Source of the DNA: Granulicella sp. L60
Lineage (GTDB): Bacteria > Acidobacteriota > Terriglobia > Terriglobales > Acidobacteriaceae
Assembly: GCF_009765825.1 (NCBI RefSeq)
Contig: NZ_LMUR01000018.1
Coordinates: 1,023,704-1,087,703 of the forward strand
Direction of reading: 5' to 3'
Length of the DNA stretch: 64,000 bases
The notes beneath the pieces were generated by a model. That model was given only the letters and a program-made list of their open reading frames with translations, did not search any database and was not told the DNA's origin. Below, one piece after another: positions 52,542 through 61,513 of this stretch; position 1 is the stretch's first letter, and every line of letters starts with the position of its first letter. Made by a program: the position numbers and the translations under genes.

Positions 52542-52949
52542 ATGGGAATCATGGATATGATCCAATCGCTGGCCGGGCAGACTGGCGCGGCGGCAGGGAC
52601 CGACCAGGCGAAGGTTGCCGGCGGCTTCATTGAAGCACTCACCCAGCATCCTGAGGGCATTCAGGGCGTCCTCGATGCATTCAAGAACAACGGTATGGCG
52701 GAGCACGTCGGCTCGTGGGCCTCGGGCCAGACGGCGACGGCTACTCCGGACCAGGTTCAGCAGGGTCTTGGTGGCACGGGCCTGATTGAAAAGACTGCGG
52801 AGAAGGCGGGCGTCTCGCCACAGGTGGTCCAGGTGGCGCTTGCAACGGTTCTGCCGATGGTGATCCAGCACTTCGCGCCGAATGGACAGGCAGCGCCTAC
52901 AAGCTCGATGGGCAGCATGGCGCAGCAACTCCTCAGCAAGTTCGTCTAA
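52542..52949 (+). CDS. YidB-like (DUF937) protein
   Basis: 135 residues starting at ATG 52542 (GAGG nine bases upstream; TTG 52521 is a less likely earlier start). Core IQGVLDAFKNNGMAEHVGSW, TATPDQVQQGLGGTGLIEKT and AEKAGVSPQVVQVALATVLP matches the YidB/DUF937 family of small cytosolic proteins with unclear function. A Kbp-like gene follows 116 bases downstream. Confidence 0.85.
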   Translation: MGIMDMIQSLAGQTGAAAGTDQAKVAGGFIEALTQHPEGIQGVLDAFKNNGMAEHVGSWASGQTATATPDQVQQGLGGTGLIEKTAEKAGVSPQVVQVALATVLPMVIQHFAPNGQAAPTSSMGSMAQQLLSKFV

Positions 52950-53065
52950 TCGAAGCATTTTGCTCCGCTGGCCCTCCATACCGGACGGGCGTGCGGTTTT
53001 ATGCGTCTAAATTGACACGAAGAACCTTACAAAATCGGTCGCACTGAGACGAAAGAGGTTTAGAG

Positions 53066-53458
53066 ATGGCAGATCTTGATCAGTTGAAACAGAAGTACGC
53101 CCCGGTCATTGAAGGCATCGAAAAGTTTATTCCGTACGGAGCCACCCTGGAGACGGTCGACCTGACCGGTGAGCAGCTCCACATTCGAGGCACCGTTCCC
53201 TCCACCGTCGTTGCCAACCGCATCTGGGGCTACATCAAGAAGTGCGACCCCACCTACTCCGATCTTCATCATGAGATTGGCACCACCGGCGGCGAGACCC
53301 AGCCCTATACCATCAAGTCGGGCGATACGCTCTCGGCGATCAGTCTGCTCTTCTATGGCAATGCGAATAAGTACCCGCAGATCGCGCAGGCGAACAACAT
53401 CGCCGATCCTAATAAGGTTCCTATCGGCACCACGCTGCAGCTGCCTGTGCTCACCTAG
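53066..53458 (+). CDS. BON-LysM protein, Kbp/YgaU-like
   Basis: 130 residues: N-terminal BON-like domain (ATLETVDLTGEQLHIRGTVP, VANRIWGYIKKCDPTYSD) and C-terminal LysM domain (PYTIKSGDTLSAISLLFYGN, IADPNKVPIGTTLQLPVL). The same architecture is found in E. coli Kbp (YgaU, 149 residues), a cytoplasmic K+-binding protein; no signal peptide here either. K+ binding is inferred only. Confidence 0.85.
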   Translation: MADLDQLKQKYAPVIEGIEKFIPYGATLETVDLTGEQLHIRGTVPSTVVANRIWGYIKKCDPTYSDLHHEIGTTGGETQPYTIKSGDTLSAISLLFYGNANKYPQIAQANNIADPNKVPIGTTLQLPVLT

Positions 53459-53497
53459 TCTGCGGCAGTCTCTGGGCGCAGCTGGTGTGGAATGAAC

Positions 53498-55357
53498 CTA
53501 AACTTCAATCCGCATCGGTTCTGCGATCTCCACCCGGTTGCGCCCGTACGACTTCGCACGATAGAGAGCGTCGTCGGCGGCTTTCAGCAGGGAGATGGGC
53601 GTGGAGTCGAAACTTAGGCCCTGAGTGGCGCATCCGACGCTGACTGTGACTACGCCGTGCGGATTTGCCGGGTGAGACAGTCCGCGGCGCTCCACGGCAG
53701 CTCGGATCTGCTCGGCGACCATGTGGGCTCCGTAGACGTCGGTACTTGGGAGAACGACCGCGAACTCCTCTCCGCCGTAGCGCGCGAAGAGGTCGGTGGC
53801 GCGATGAATGACACTCTGCGTGGTCTCTGCGATAGCGCGCAGGCATTCATCCCCCATGATGTGGCCGTAGAGGTCGTTGTACGGCTTGAAGTGATCGACA
53901 TCGATCATCAGGAGCGAGAGCTCGCCTCCGTCCCGCATCGTCCGCTTCCACTCGCGGTCGATGGTCTCGTCGAAGTGGCGGCGGTTGGCGATCCCAGTGA
54001 GACCATCCACCATGGCGAGATCCTGGGCCTGGCGGACCTGCAGGTTCAGTTCGTCCTCGGTGGCCTTCCGCTTGGAGACGTCTCTTACAACATTGACGAA
54101 GCCGCTGGGCGCGCCTGTGACGGAGTCTCGATACAGGCGGATGTTGGCCTCCAGCCACAGAAAACCACCGTCTTTCTTGAAGCAGCGGTAGATCAGGGTT
54201 CCGGCCGGATTTCCAGACCTGCAGGACGTAATGAGAGAACGCATGGCGTCAAGATCATCCGGATGGACGATCTGATGGTAGTTATGCCCCAGCAGCTCCT
54301 CCGGCTCCCAGCCGAGCATCGATCGTACTGCGGGCGATACGTAGTGCCGGGTACCGGCGAGGTCGGAGAGGACGATGATGTCATTCGAAGCCTCGGCCAG
54401 GAGACGAAAGCGTGTCTCGCTGTCGACCAAGTTGCTCTGTAGACGTTCCCGCTCAGCGGTGACGACTTCGACGACGTATAGAACGAGCATCGAGGTTGCC
54501 ACGAAGAACTGCAGCATGACGGTCCGGGTTGTTATCGAATTGGTGCGCATGAGCGCAATTGGACCGTATCCGGCGATCGTAAAAAATCCTCCGATGATCG
54601 ACACGATCAAGAGCCCCAGCGCGGAGCCGACCAGCCGTAGACGCACGCCGAGGGCGAGAAGCACAGGAAGTACGAGGAACAGGACAGGAACCCGCGTCTG
54701 CCAGAATACGGCGACCGCGACGGCGCTCAGAAGGGCCAGAAGGCCTGCGATCTCCAGCCGTGATCGTCCGGGAAACCGGTCGCGCGCGGTGTAGGAGAGA
54801 TAGAGCGGAGTGATGACGGCTATGCCCAGTGCATCGGCGGCGAACCAGTGCCGGAAGGCGTTGATCATCGGCATGGCCTGTGCGCCCGAGCGGTTGAGCT
54901 GGGCCAGCAGTGAAGCTACGGCAGGTGCAAGGACCACGCCGTACGACAAGAGGGACAAAAACTGCTTGCGCTGCGTCAGGTCGGGGTTTGGGGAGATGGT
55001 GCGGTACATGAGCTGTGCCGCGAGTCCTGCCTCCAGCATGTTGCAGAAGGCGAGGTACGACGATGACGGGAGGGCGAACGTCAGGGCCATATTGATGCCC
55101 AGGTCGATGCCGAAGCCCACGGCCAGATAGGCAGGCCACTGCCTCCGCGGGGTGGTCAGGAGCATACCAAGCAGGAGACCGTTCGAGGGCCACAGGATCG
55201 TGACGCCATCCAATCTCCAGCTTCGCAAGTTCAGCAGCGTTCCCGCTGTCGAAAAGCAGAACAGCGCCAGCGCTACCCATGCTAGTCGTCGAAGAGGCGG
55301 CAGATAAGGTAGTGAGCGATACTCCGCGGTTTCAGGATCGAGATAAGTCGTCATCAT
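53498..55357 (-). CDS. Membrane-bound diguanylate cyclase (MASE1-PAS-GGDEF)
   Basis: 619 residues. N-terminal MASE1-type multi-helix sensor (residues ~20-300; GVTILWPSNGLLLGMLLTTP, AADALGIAVITPLYLSYTAR), PAS domain (~320-440; RFRLLAEASNDIIVLSDLAG, YRCFKKDGGFLWLEANIRLY), then GGDEF (~455-615) with DGLTGIANRRHFDETI and the active-site ARYGGEEFAVVLP. An RxxD inhibitory site (RATD) lies five residues before GGEEF, so the enzyme is probably product-inhibited. Produces c-di-GMP. Confidence 0.93.
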   Translation of the reverse strand: MMTTYLDPETAEYRSLPYLPPLRRLAWVALALFCFSTAGTLLNLRSWRLDGVTILWPSNGLLLGMLLTTPRRQWPAYLAVGFGIDLGINMALTFALPSSSYLAFCNMLEAGLAAQLMYRTISPNPDLTQRKQFLSLLSYGVVLAPAVASLLAQLNRSGAQAMPMINAFRHWFAADALGIAVITPLYLSYTARDRFPGRSRLEIAGLLALLSAVAVAVFWQTRVPVLFLVLPVLLALGVRLRLVGSALGLLIVSIIGGFFTIAGYGPIALMRTNSITTRTVMLQFFVATSMLVLYVVEVVTAERERLQSNLVDSETRFRLLAEASNDIIVLSDLAGTRHYVSPAVRSMLGWEPEELLGHNYHQIVHPDDLDAMRSLITSCRSGNPAGTLIYRCFKKDGGFLWLEANIRLYRDSVTGAPSGFVNVVRDVSKRKATEDELNLQVRQAQDLAMVDGLTGIANRRHFDETIDREWKRTMRDGGELSLLMIDVDHFKPYNDLYGHIMGDECLRAIAETTQSVIHRATDLFARYGGEEFAVVLPSTDVYGAHMVAEQIRAAVERRGLSHPANPHGVVTVSVGCATQGLSFDSTPISLLKAADDALYRAKSYGRNRVEIAEPMRIEV

Positions 55358-55534
55358 TCAGTCACTGCTATCGATCTTTTTACGGCGGCGAGCGTTGATG
55401 CCGACGTGGTCAGGCTTTCAGTATGTTCTCTTTCGGCAGATTAGGCCTATGAAAGCGATGCAGAAAGACAATGTTGGAACACGAACCCGATGCGGCAATT
55501 TTTGTCTCTTATGCGGCGATTCTCTCTATGCTTC

Positions 55535-56566
55535 TCAGTCGGGTGCCGCTGCTGCGTCCAGCTCGCCGGCGAAGTAGCTCTCTCGAAAACGGATGCGTGC
55601 GTCGGGATAATCGGGGATCTTTACACGGATTCTGTGCATGCCGGGAGTTGGACTGCCGTTGGCTTCGGTGTGGGGCTGGAAGCTGAGAAGGTAGTAGTTG
55701 TGGACGTGATTGGAGAGTTGGTGCAGGCCTTCGTCGAAGCCTTTTTGCGTGGTGAAGTTGATGTATTCGCCTCCGGAGAGGGCGGCTAGTTCGTGGGAGG
55801 CATTCTTTTTCAGGGCGTTGACGGCCATGACGAGGAGGCCGAGCGGGCCGCTGCCGCCACCGTACTTCAGGTCGCTCATGACCTCGGTCTTACCGGGTCC
55901 GAAGGCTACGGAGTCGACGACGGTGTTGGTTCGTCCGAGCGTTGCAACTACCTGGGCTGCTTTGATTTGGCTGCCGTGGTCGCGAGTCTCGCTGATGAGC
56001 AGGATGGCGTGGCGGTAGTGATTCTGGCGGGCTTCGAGGAGCCTGGCGGCGTAGTCTACGGCGTCGAGGGTGGAGGCGTCGGGGTCGTCGCAGGGCTCGA
56101 GCTGGGAGAGAGCGCTGCCGGTCTTCTCCATGCTGGTGGAGAACTTGCCGAGCAGGAGCGGGGCGGAGCCGTATTCGACGACGGCGACCTCGCGGGGGGC
56201 GTCTCCGGCGATGCCGTCGATCATGGAGGCGAGGCCGCTGAGCTTGGGGAATTCCCAGCCTGCGGAGCGGCTGCACTGGACGACGACGACGAGCGAGAGG
56301 CCGAGGGAGTCGGTGTCTTCGTCGAGGTGGATCTGTTGGGGAACTCCATTGTCTTCAACGACGAACTGCTCGGGTTTCAGGGTGTAGATGACGTCGCCGT
56401 GCTTGGTCTGGACGGTGGTGGGGACGAGGACGATGTTGGATTGGGTCCTGAGGGTGAAGTCCTGGTCGCCGGGTGCGGCTGCGGGCGCTGCGGGTGCGGG
56501 TGTGTCCTGGGCCATCGCGGTCAGGGTGCAGAGGCAGAGGAGGATGGCATGGAGACAGGGCCGCAT
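55535..56566 (-). CDS. Exported VWFA-related acidobacterial domain protein
   Basis: 343 residues with a signal peptide (AILLCLCTLTAMAQ). Then FTLRTQSNIVLVPTTVQTKH and YTLKPEQFVVEDNGVPQQIH, the entry segment of the VWFA-related Acidobacteria family, followed by a Rossmann-type VWA domain (SLVVVVQCSRSAGWEF in place of a clean MIDAS DxSxS, ALLISETRDHGSQ). The usual DxSGSM is degenerate (QCSRSA), so metal binding is uncertain. Lineage-typical, function unknown. Confidence 0.85.
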   Translation of the reverse strand: MRPCLHAILLCLCTLTAMAQDTPAPAAPAAAPGDQDFTLRTQSNIVLVPTTVQTKHGDVIYTLKPEQFVVEDNGVPQQIHLDEDTDSLGLSLVVVVQCSRSAGWEFPKLSGLASMIDGIAGDAPREVAVVEYGSAPLLLGKFSTSMEKTGSALSQLEPCDDPDASTLDAVDYAARLLEARQNHYRHAILLISETRDHGSQIKAAQVVATLGRTNTVVDSVAFGPGKTEVMSDLKYGGGSGPLGLLVMAVNALKKNASHELAALSGGEYINFTTQKGFDEGLHQLSNHVHNYYLLSFQPHTEANGSPTPGMHRIRVKIPDYPDARIRFRESYFAGELDAAAAPD

Positions 56567-56981
56567 GGCTCCAGTCTAACCGGAGGGTCTTTTCGAATTT
56601 GTATGAAAAAAGTCGGTCCTGGTGGAAGCGGCGCTTTTCAAGGGTTTTTTGGGAAAAGCGGTGTTTTTTCGTGGTGCGTTGCTGGTGAGTTGTGGTGGAT
56701 TGTGTGGTGAACGTGGTGGCGAAGCAGTCACTTTTCCGGGGGTGAAATGTACGACAGGTTTTTCAAGTTTATTTTCAGAGGGGGCGTTGATATCGGGGAT
56801 GATATCGCCGACGATATCCAGATAGTATCTGGGCCGGAGCCGGAATCCTAGCTGGATGCTGGCTGAGGGGGTGAGTTGGTGGCTTTGAGGAGGTCAACAG
56901 GCGGCAACGAGGTGGACATCGTTCTGGGGTATAGTCCGAAAGACGGCAGAGAGACTGCCGATTTTTTTGGAAAGAATTGTT
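56567..56981. other. Divergent intergenic region with repeat R3
   Basis: About 415 bases between the VWA gene and prolyl oligopeptidase. The first half is R3 copy B; the second has no gene, with GATATCGGGGATGATATCGC-type short GATATC repeats at about 56790-56820. Confidence 0.55.
56630..56785 (+). repeat. Dispersed repeat family R3, copy B
   Basis: Shares with 24935-25095: TTGCTGGTGAGTTGTGGT, TGTGGTGAACGTGGTGG, GGTGAAATGTACGACAGG and the following TTTTTCAAGTTTATTTT in the same order. Confidence 0.75.
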
Positions 56982-59090
56982 ATGACCTCTGTATTTTCCG
57001 CTGTGAGTTCTTCCGCTGAAACGACGTTCAAGCCTGTCTACCCGGTTGCCCGAGAGGTTGAGCAGGTGGACGACTACTTTGGCACGAAGGTGAGCGATCC
57101 GTATCGCTGGATGGAGGATGTGGACTCGGCTGAGTTGAAGACGTGGGTGGATGCGGAGAACGAGTTGACGCAGAGCTATCTGGCGCGTGTGCCGGTGCGG
57201 GAGACGATGCAGAAGAGGCTGATGGAGCTGATCAACTTCGAGCGCTACACGGCGCCGGCGCGGAGGGGTTCGCGGTACTTCTACTCGCATAACAGCGGGC
57301 TGCAGAACCAGAACGTTCTGTACTGGCACGAGGGGCTGGATGGTGAGCCGAAGGTGTTGCTGGACCCGAATACTTTCTCGGAAGATGGGACGGTGGCGAT
57401 CAGCGGGCTCAGCATTACGGACGATGGGGCGCTGGCGGCTTACTCGATTGCGGATGCGGGCAGCGACTGGGTGAAGTGGCGGGTGCGGAATGTGACGACG
57501 GGTGAGGATCTGCAAGATCTGGTGGAGTGGTCGAAGTTCAGCGGGGCGGCGTGGCTGAAAGATGGGAGTGGATTCTTCTACTCGCGCTACGACCAGCCTG
57601 CGGCGGATGCGGAGGCTGAGGCGCTGAAAACGGCGAACCGTTTTCATAAGGTTTATCTGCATCGGCTGGGAACGGCGCAGAGTGCGGATGAGCTGGTATT
57701 CGAGCGGCCGGACGATGGCGAGATCAATCTGGGCGCGATGGTGACCGACGATGGGCGCTACGTGCTGATGTACCAGAGCAAGGGAACGAGTCCGAACAAT
57801 ACGCTGGCGGTGCGGGACCTGCGCGACGCTGCCGGGGCGTGGATGGAGCTGATCGGTAGTCCGGATGCGGTGTATGCGCCGATTGCGAACGATGAGACGA
57901 CGTTCTGGCTGCGGACGACGCTGGACGCGCCGAACGGCAAGGTGATCGCGGTGAACCTGGGCAAGCCTGCGCGGGAGCACTGGACGACGGTGATTCCGGA
58001 GAGTGAGAACAACCTGGACGATGTGTCGATGATCAACGACACGTTTATCGCGGACTATCTTGCGGATGCGCAGAGCCGCGTGGTGTTGTATGCGCGGGAT
58101 GGCAGGCCGATGGAGGAGCTGGTGCTGCCTGCGATTGGAACGGCGGGCGGATTCGGCGGGCTTCGCACGGATACGGAGACGTTTTATCAGTTCAGCAACT
58201 TTACGATGCCGAGCACGGTGTATCGGCTGGACATGAAGACGCTTACGTCTGCGGTGTATCGGCAGCCGAAGCTGTTGTTCGACCCGAAGCTGTATGAGAC
58301 GACGCAGGTGTTTTATACGAGCAAGGATGGCACGCGGGTGCCGATGTTTGTGAGCCACAAGAAGGGGCTGACGCTGGATGGTACGGCGCCGACGCTGCTG
58401 TATGCGTATGGCGGATTCAACATTCCGCTGATGCCGGAGTTTTCGCCTTCGCATGTGATGTGGATGGAGAGGGGCGGCGTGTATGCGCAGCCGGGATTGC
58501 GCGGCGGCGGCGAGTATGGCGAGGCGTGGCACGAGGCTGGAGTGGGCGTGAAGAAGCAGAATGTCTTTGACGATTTCATCGCCGGGGCGGAGTGGCTGAT
58601 TGCGCATAAGTACACGTCGCCGGGGAGGCTTGCGATCTCCGGTGGGAGCAACGGCGGGCTGCTGGTGGCGGCTTGCGAGCTACAGCGTCCGGAGTTGTTT
58701 GGCGCGGTGGTGGCGGCGGTGGGTGTGATGGATATGCTGCGGTTCGATCAGTTCACGATCGGCTGGGCGTGGAAGGCGGAGTATGGTTCGCCGTCGGAGA
58801 GTGCGGAAGAGTTTGCGGCGATCTACAAGTACTCGCCGCTGCATAATATTCGTGCGGGCGTGGCGTATCCGGCGACGCTGATTACGACGGGCGACCATGA
58901 CGACCGGGTGTATCCGGCGCACAGCTTCAAGTACACGGCTGCGTTGCAGGCGGCACAGGTGCAGGGCGGGAGTCCTGTGCTGATTCGGGTGGAGACGCGC
59001 GCGGGACATGGTGCGGGGATGCCGCTGAGTAAACGGATTGAGGCGACGGTTGATCAGTATGCGTTTATGGCGAGTGCTTTAGGGGTGTAG
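56982..59090 (+). CDS. Prolyl oligopeptidase (family S9A)
   Basis: 702 residues, cytoplasmic (no signal seen). Start ATG 56982 rather than the upstream TTG 56967; GGAAAG precedes it. N-terminal DYFGTKVSDPYRWMEDVDS and a seven-bladed propeller, then the alpha/beta-hydrolase domain with Ser in ISGGSNGGLLVAA, Asp in TGDHDDRVYPAHSFKY and His in RAGHGAGMPL. Length matches S9A (about 690-720). Cleaves short proline-containing peptides. Monocistronic. Confidence 0.95.
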   Translation: MTSVFSAVSSSAETTFKPVYPVAREVEQVDDYFGTKVSDPYRWMEDVDSAELKTWVDAENELTQSYLARVPVRETMQKRLMELINFERYTAPARRGSRYFYSHNSGLQNQNVLYWHEGLDGEPKVLLDPNTFSEDGTVAISGLSITDDGALAAYSIADAGSDWVKWRVRNVTTGEDLQDLVEWSKFSGAAWLKDGSGFFYSRYDQPAADAEAEALKTANRFHKVYLHRLGTAQSADELVFERPDDGEINLGAMVTDDGRYVLMYQSKGTSPNNTLAVRDLRDAAGAWMELIGSPDAVYAPIANDETTFWLRTTLDAPNGKVIAVNLGKPAREHWTTVIPESENNLDDVSMINDTFIADYLADAQSRVVLYARDGRPMEELVLPAIGTAGGFGGLRTDTETFYQFSNFTMPSTVYRLDMKTLTSAVYRQPKLLFDPKLYETTQVFYTSKDGTRVPMFVSHKKGLTLDGTAPTLLYAYGGFNIPLMPEFSPSHVMWMERGGVYAQPGLRGGGEYGEAWHEAGVGVKKQNVFDDFIAGAEWLIAHKYTSPGRLAISGGSNGGLLVAACELQRPELFGAVVAAVGVMDMLRFDQFTIGWAWKAEYGSPSESAEEFAAIYKYSPLHNIRAGVAYPATLITTGDHDDRVYPAHSFKYTAALQAAQVQGGSPVLIRVETRAGHGAGMPLSKRIEATVDQYAFMASALGV

Positions 59091-59100
59091 CTGGATTGCT

Positions 59101-59169
59101 GGAGCGTCTTCCTGAGTGGGGTGGCGCTTCAGCAAAATACAGGGTTCTTCGCTTCGCTCAGAATGACGA
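59101..59169 (+). repeat. Dispersed repeat family R2, copy C
   Basis: GTGGCGCTTCAGCAAAATAC then AGGGTTCTTCGCTTCGCTCA and GAATGACGA; best-conserved copy of R2. Lies just after the oligopeptidase stop. Confidence 0.85.
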
Positions 59170-59414
59170 CAGTTTTCTAATGATAGCGAAGATGCTCCGG
59201 GTACTTCTCTGTGCAATACCTCTTCGAATGCGCGGTGGTGCGTGGTTGCGAGTTGAGGCGATTTCGCGAAGATACTAAAGGTTATTCCGCTTTGGTGTAT
59301 ATTCGCAGACCCCCGAATGGGGCTGCTTATCTGTTTCAGGTCGGCGGAAATTTGAATCCGATGCTTTGTGCCGCGCGTCCTATTTATGCAGCAGGAAGTG
59401 GAAAGGTTGTCTTT
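59170..59414. other. Spacer before the small exported peptide gene
   Basis: About 245 bases after repeat R2; no gene or clear signal seen. Confidence 0.5.
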
Positions 59415-59585
59415 ATGAAGATCAAAATTTCACTCGCGTTGTTGATTGCTCTGGCTCCCGCGTTAGAGCCCACAGCGGCGTTTGCGCGACCGAAGGAGCC
59501 GACGGCGCATATGCGTCCGCAGCTGTATCACGACCACTCGCCACATGCGCGGGTTCGCGACTCGAATGGGCGTCACTCGTCGTAG
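59415..59585 (+). CDS. Small exported His-rich peptide (56 residues), hypothetical
   Basis: ATG 59415 is preceded by GGAAAGG. The product has a plain signal peptide (KIKISLALLIALAPALEPTA ending at AFA) and a short basic, His-containing mature part (HMRPQLYHDHSPHARVRD). The longer frame from 59211 crosses non-coding-looking DNA. No family recognised; possible metal-binding, but it may not be a real gene. Confidence 0.4.
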   Translation: MKIKISLALLIALAPALEPTAAFARPKEPTAHMRPQLYHDHSPHARVRDSNGRHSS

Positions 59586-59622
59586 TCTTCTGTGGGTTTT
59601 CTGTAGTTTCTTTTCTGTAGTT

Positions 59623-60318
59623 TCAGCTGGCGGGGGTGTTTACTCCCCGCGCCTTCTGGATGAAGGCAGCTAATCTTTCGGGACTCTTTCGTCCCGGCTC
59701 CGATTCGACACCACTTGCTACATCGACTCCCCAGGGCGCGAGCCTCTGGATGGCCTTGTCTACGTTTTCGGAGTCGAGGCCGCCGGCTACGATGAGCTTG
59801 AGGCGTGCGCCGTGGCCCTGAAGCTCGGTCTGGAGCGCGGTGCGGGCGGCATTCCAGTTGAAGGGTACACCGGAGCCGCCGGCGGCTGCGCCAACCTTGG
59901 AGTCAATTAGAACTCTGTCGGTTACATTTTGCGTGGCGATGTTCCGGAGCCGCTTGATGACGGTCGAGGTGGGACGGTCGCCTGGTTCGAGGGACCAGTG
60001 AACGGTCTGGATGATGCCGATGCGTCCGTCGAGCAGCACCTGCAGCCGTTGAAGGACGGGCAGAGCGACGTTGCGATGCAGCTGGACGGCGGTGAGGCCG
60101 CAGTACTGCGCGACCTGCACGATCTCTTCCGCGTTGATCTGCGTGAAGACGCCGATGCGTTCGACGTTCGCGGGTAGGTGCGGGGTGATGGCGGCGACTG
60201 TGTCCGGTGTGACGCGGCGGGTGCTGGGCGCGAAGACGAAGCCTACGGCGTCGGCACCGAGTTCGGCGGCGAGCTTGGCGTCTTCAAGGGTGGTGTTGGC
60301 GCAGATTTTGATCCACAT
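59623..60318 (-). CDS. trpF: Phosphoribosylanthranilate isomerase TrpF
   Basis: 231 residues. Tryptophan synthesis step converting PRA to CdRP. Homology starts at MWIKICANTTLEDAKLAAEL (start 60318); family consensus is KICGNT, so Gly is replaced by Ala next to the catalytic Cys. Later GADAVGFVFAPSTRRVTPD, AVQLHRN, DSKVGAAAGGSGVPFNW and LIVAGGLDSENVDKAI (followed by PWGVDVASGVES) fit TrpF. An upstream frame to 60387 is non-conserved. 101 bases downstream of trpC. Confidence 0.93.
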   Translation of the reverse strand: MWIKICANTTLEDAKLAAELGADAVGFVFAPSTRRVTPDTVAAITPHLPANVERIGVFTQINAEEIVQVAQYCGLTAVQLHRNVALPVLQRLQVLLDGRIGIIQTVHWSLEPGDRPTSTVIKRLRNIATQNVTDRVLIDSKVGAAAGGSGVPFNWNAARTALQTELQGHGARLKLIVAGGLDSENVDKAIQRLAPWGVDVASGVESEPGRKSPERLAAFIQKARGVNTPAS

Positions 60319-60419
60319 GTGGGGAGGGCCTCGTGGAGCTTGATGATTTACGCGTTGCCGACGGGTGCCTGTCGAATCGATGAGCACCGCATCGAAGGAA
60401 TGTTTAAGGTTTGTGGTGG

Positions 60420-61223
60420 TTAGATGTCGAGCGAGTACTCGCGATCCAATAAGGTGGCGAGTGCCGCGGCGGGGTCGGGTTGGCGCATGAGGCTCTCGCC
60501 GATGAGGAAGGCTCCGTAGCCGGACTGGCGGAAGCTGGCGATGTCCTCCGCGTTGCGGATGCCGCTCTCGGCGACCATGACAGCGTCTTTGGGCATGAGG
60601 CTGGCGAGTTCGTGGAAGATCTCGGTGCGGACGTTGAAGGTGCGGAGGTCGCGGCTGTTGACGCCGATGAGGTCGAAGCCGAGGTCGATGGCGCGCTTGA
60701 GCTCGTCGGCGCTGTGGGTCTCGCAGAGGACGTCGAGGCCGAGGGTCCGGGCTTCGTCGCGGAGATCGCTGAGGGACTGGTCGGTGTGGGAGGCGACGAT
60801 GAGGAGGATGGCGTCGGCGCCGTGGGCGCGGGCTTCGAGGATCTGGAAGGGATCGAGGATGAAGTCCTTGCGGAGGCAGGGGATGGTGACGACCTGGGAG
60901 GCCTGCTCGAGGTAGGCGAGGGAGCCCTGGAAGAACTCCTCGTCGGTGAGGACGGAGAGAGCGGCGGCTCCGGCGGCCTGGAAGGTGCGGGCGAGGGTGG
61001 CGGGGTGGAAGTCGGCGCGGATGAGGCCCTTGGAGGGCGAGGCTTTTTTGATCTCGGCGATGATGGCCGGGCCGGTGGAGGATGCGGTGCGGAGGCCCTG
61101 GGTGAAGCCGCGGGGGGTGTGGGCGGAGGCTTTGCGTTCGAGGAGGCCGTAGTCTGCGGCGGCTTTGCGGGCGGTCACTTCAAGGAGGGTGTGGGCGAGA
61201 ATCTGGTCGAGCTTTGTAGACAT
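60420..61223 (-). CDS. trpC: Indole-3-glycerol-phosphate synthase TrpC
   Basis: 267 residues, (beta/alpha)8. PAIIAEIKKASPSKGLIRAD carries the catalytic Lys, LSVLTDEEFFQGSLAYL and CLRKDFILDPFQILEARAHG follow, and IGVNSRDLRTFNV and VMVAESGIRNAEDI complete the site. Followed by trpF in the same direction, so an operon is likely. No other trp genes are in the window. Confidence 0.95.
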   Translation of the reverse strand: MSTKLDQILAHTLLEVTARKAAADYGLLERKASAHTPRGFTQGLRTASSTGPAIIAEIKKASPSKGLIRADFHPATLARTFQAAGAAALSVLTDEEFFQGSLAYLEQASQVVTIPCLRKDFILDPFQILEARAHGADAILLIVASHTDQSLSDLRDEARTLGLDVLCETHSADELKRAIDLGFDLIGVNSRDLRTFNVRTEIFHELASLMPKDAVMVAESGIRNAEDIASFRQSGYGAFLIGESLMRQPDPAAALATLLDREYSLDI

Positions 61224-61307
61224 GGTTCCCTGTATTCAGTGATTGGCGCCGATGTGGGCGGGCCGTCGTCGAATCGGGCCGTGATCGCGACTGGGCCATC
61301 ATCAAAG

Positions 61308-61337
61308 AGAGCCTGGGCCTATGGCGACCCAGGCTCT
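61308..61337. terminator. Hairpin between trpC and tRNA-Leu
   Basis: Perfect 10-bp stem AGAGCCTGGG/CCCAGGCTCT with a 10-base loop; TATTTTT follows on the plus strand, while the minus-strand tail (CTTTGATGATGG) is weak. As genes on both sides read minus, it most likely ends the tRNA-Leu transcript. Confidence 0.5.
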
Positions 61338-61424
61338 CTATTTTTACCAGCGATGGTCTGCCGGTGGTTCATTTTTTGCATTCAGCCTGGATTCAACCGG
61401 GGGTGAGCCGGGCTGAAGATCTTT

Positions 61425-61513
61425 TGGTGCCGAAGGGGGGACTCGAACCCCCACACCCTTGCGAGTACATGGACCTGAACCATGCGCGTCTGCCAATTCC
61501 GCCACTACGGCAC
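61425..61513 (-). tRNA. tRNA-Leu (CAG)
   Basis: 89 bases with encoded CCA. On the minus strand it reads GTGCCGTAGTGGCGGAATTG at the 5' end; anticodon stem CATGG/CCATG around TTCAGGT (anticodon CAG), a long variable arm typical of tRNA-Leu, T arm GGGGG-TTCGAGT-CCCCC and acceptor 3' ACGGCAC-CA. Confidence 0.96.
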
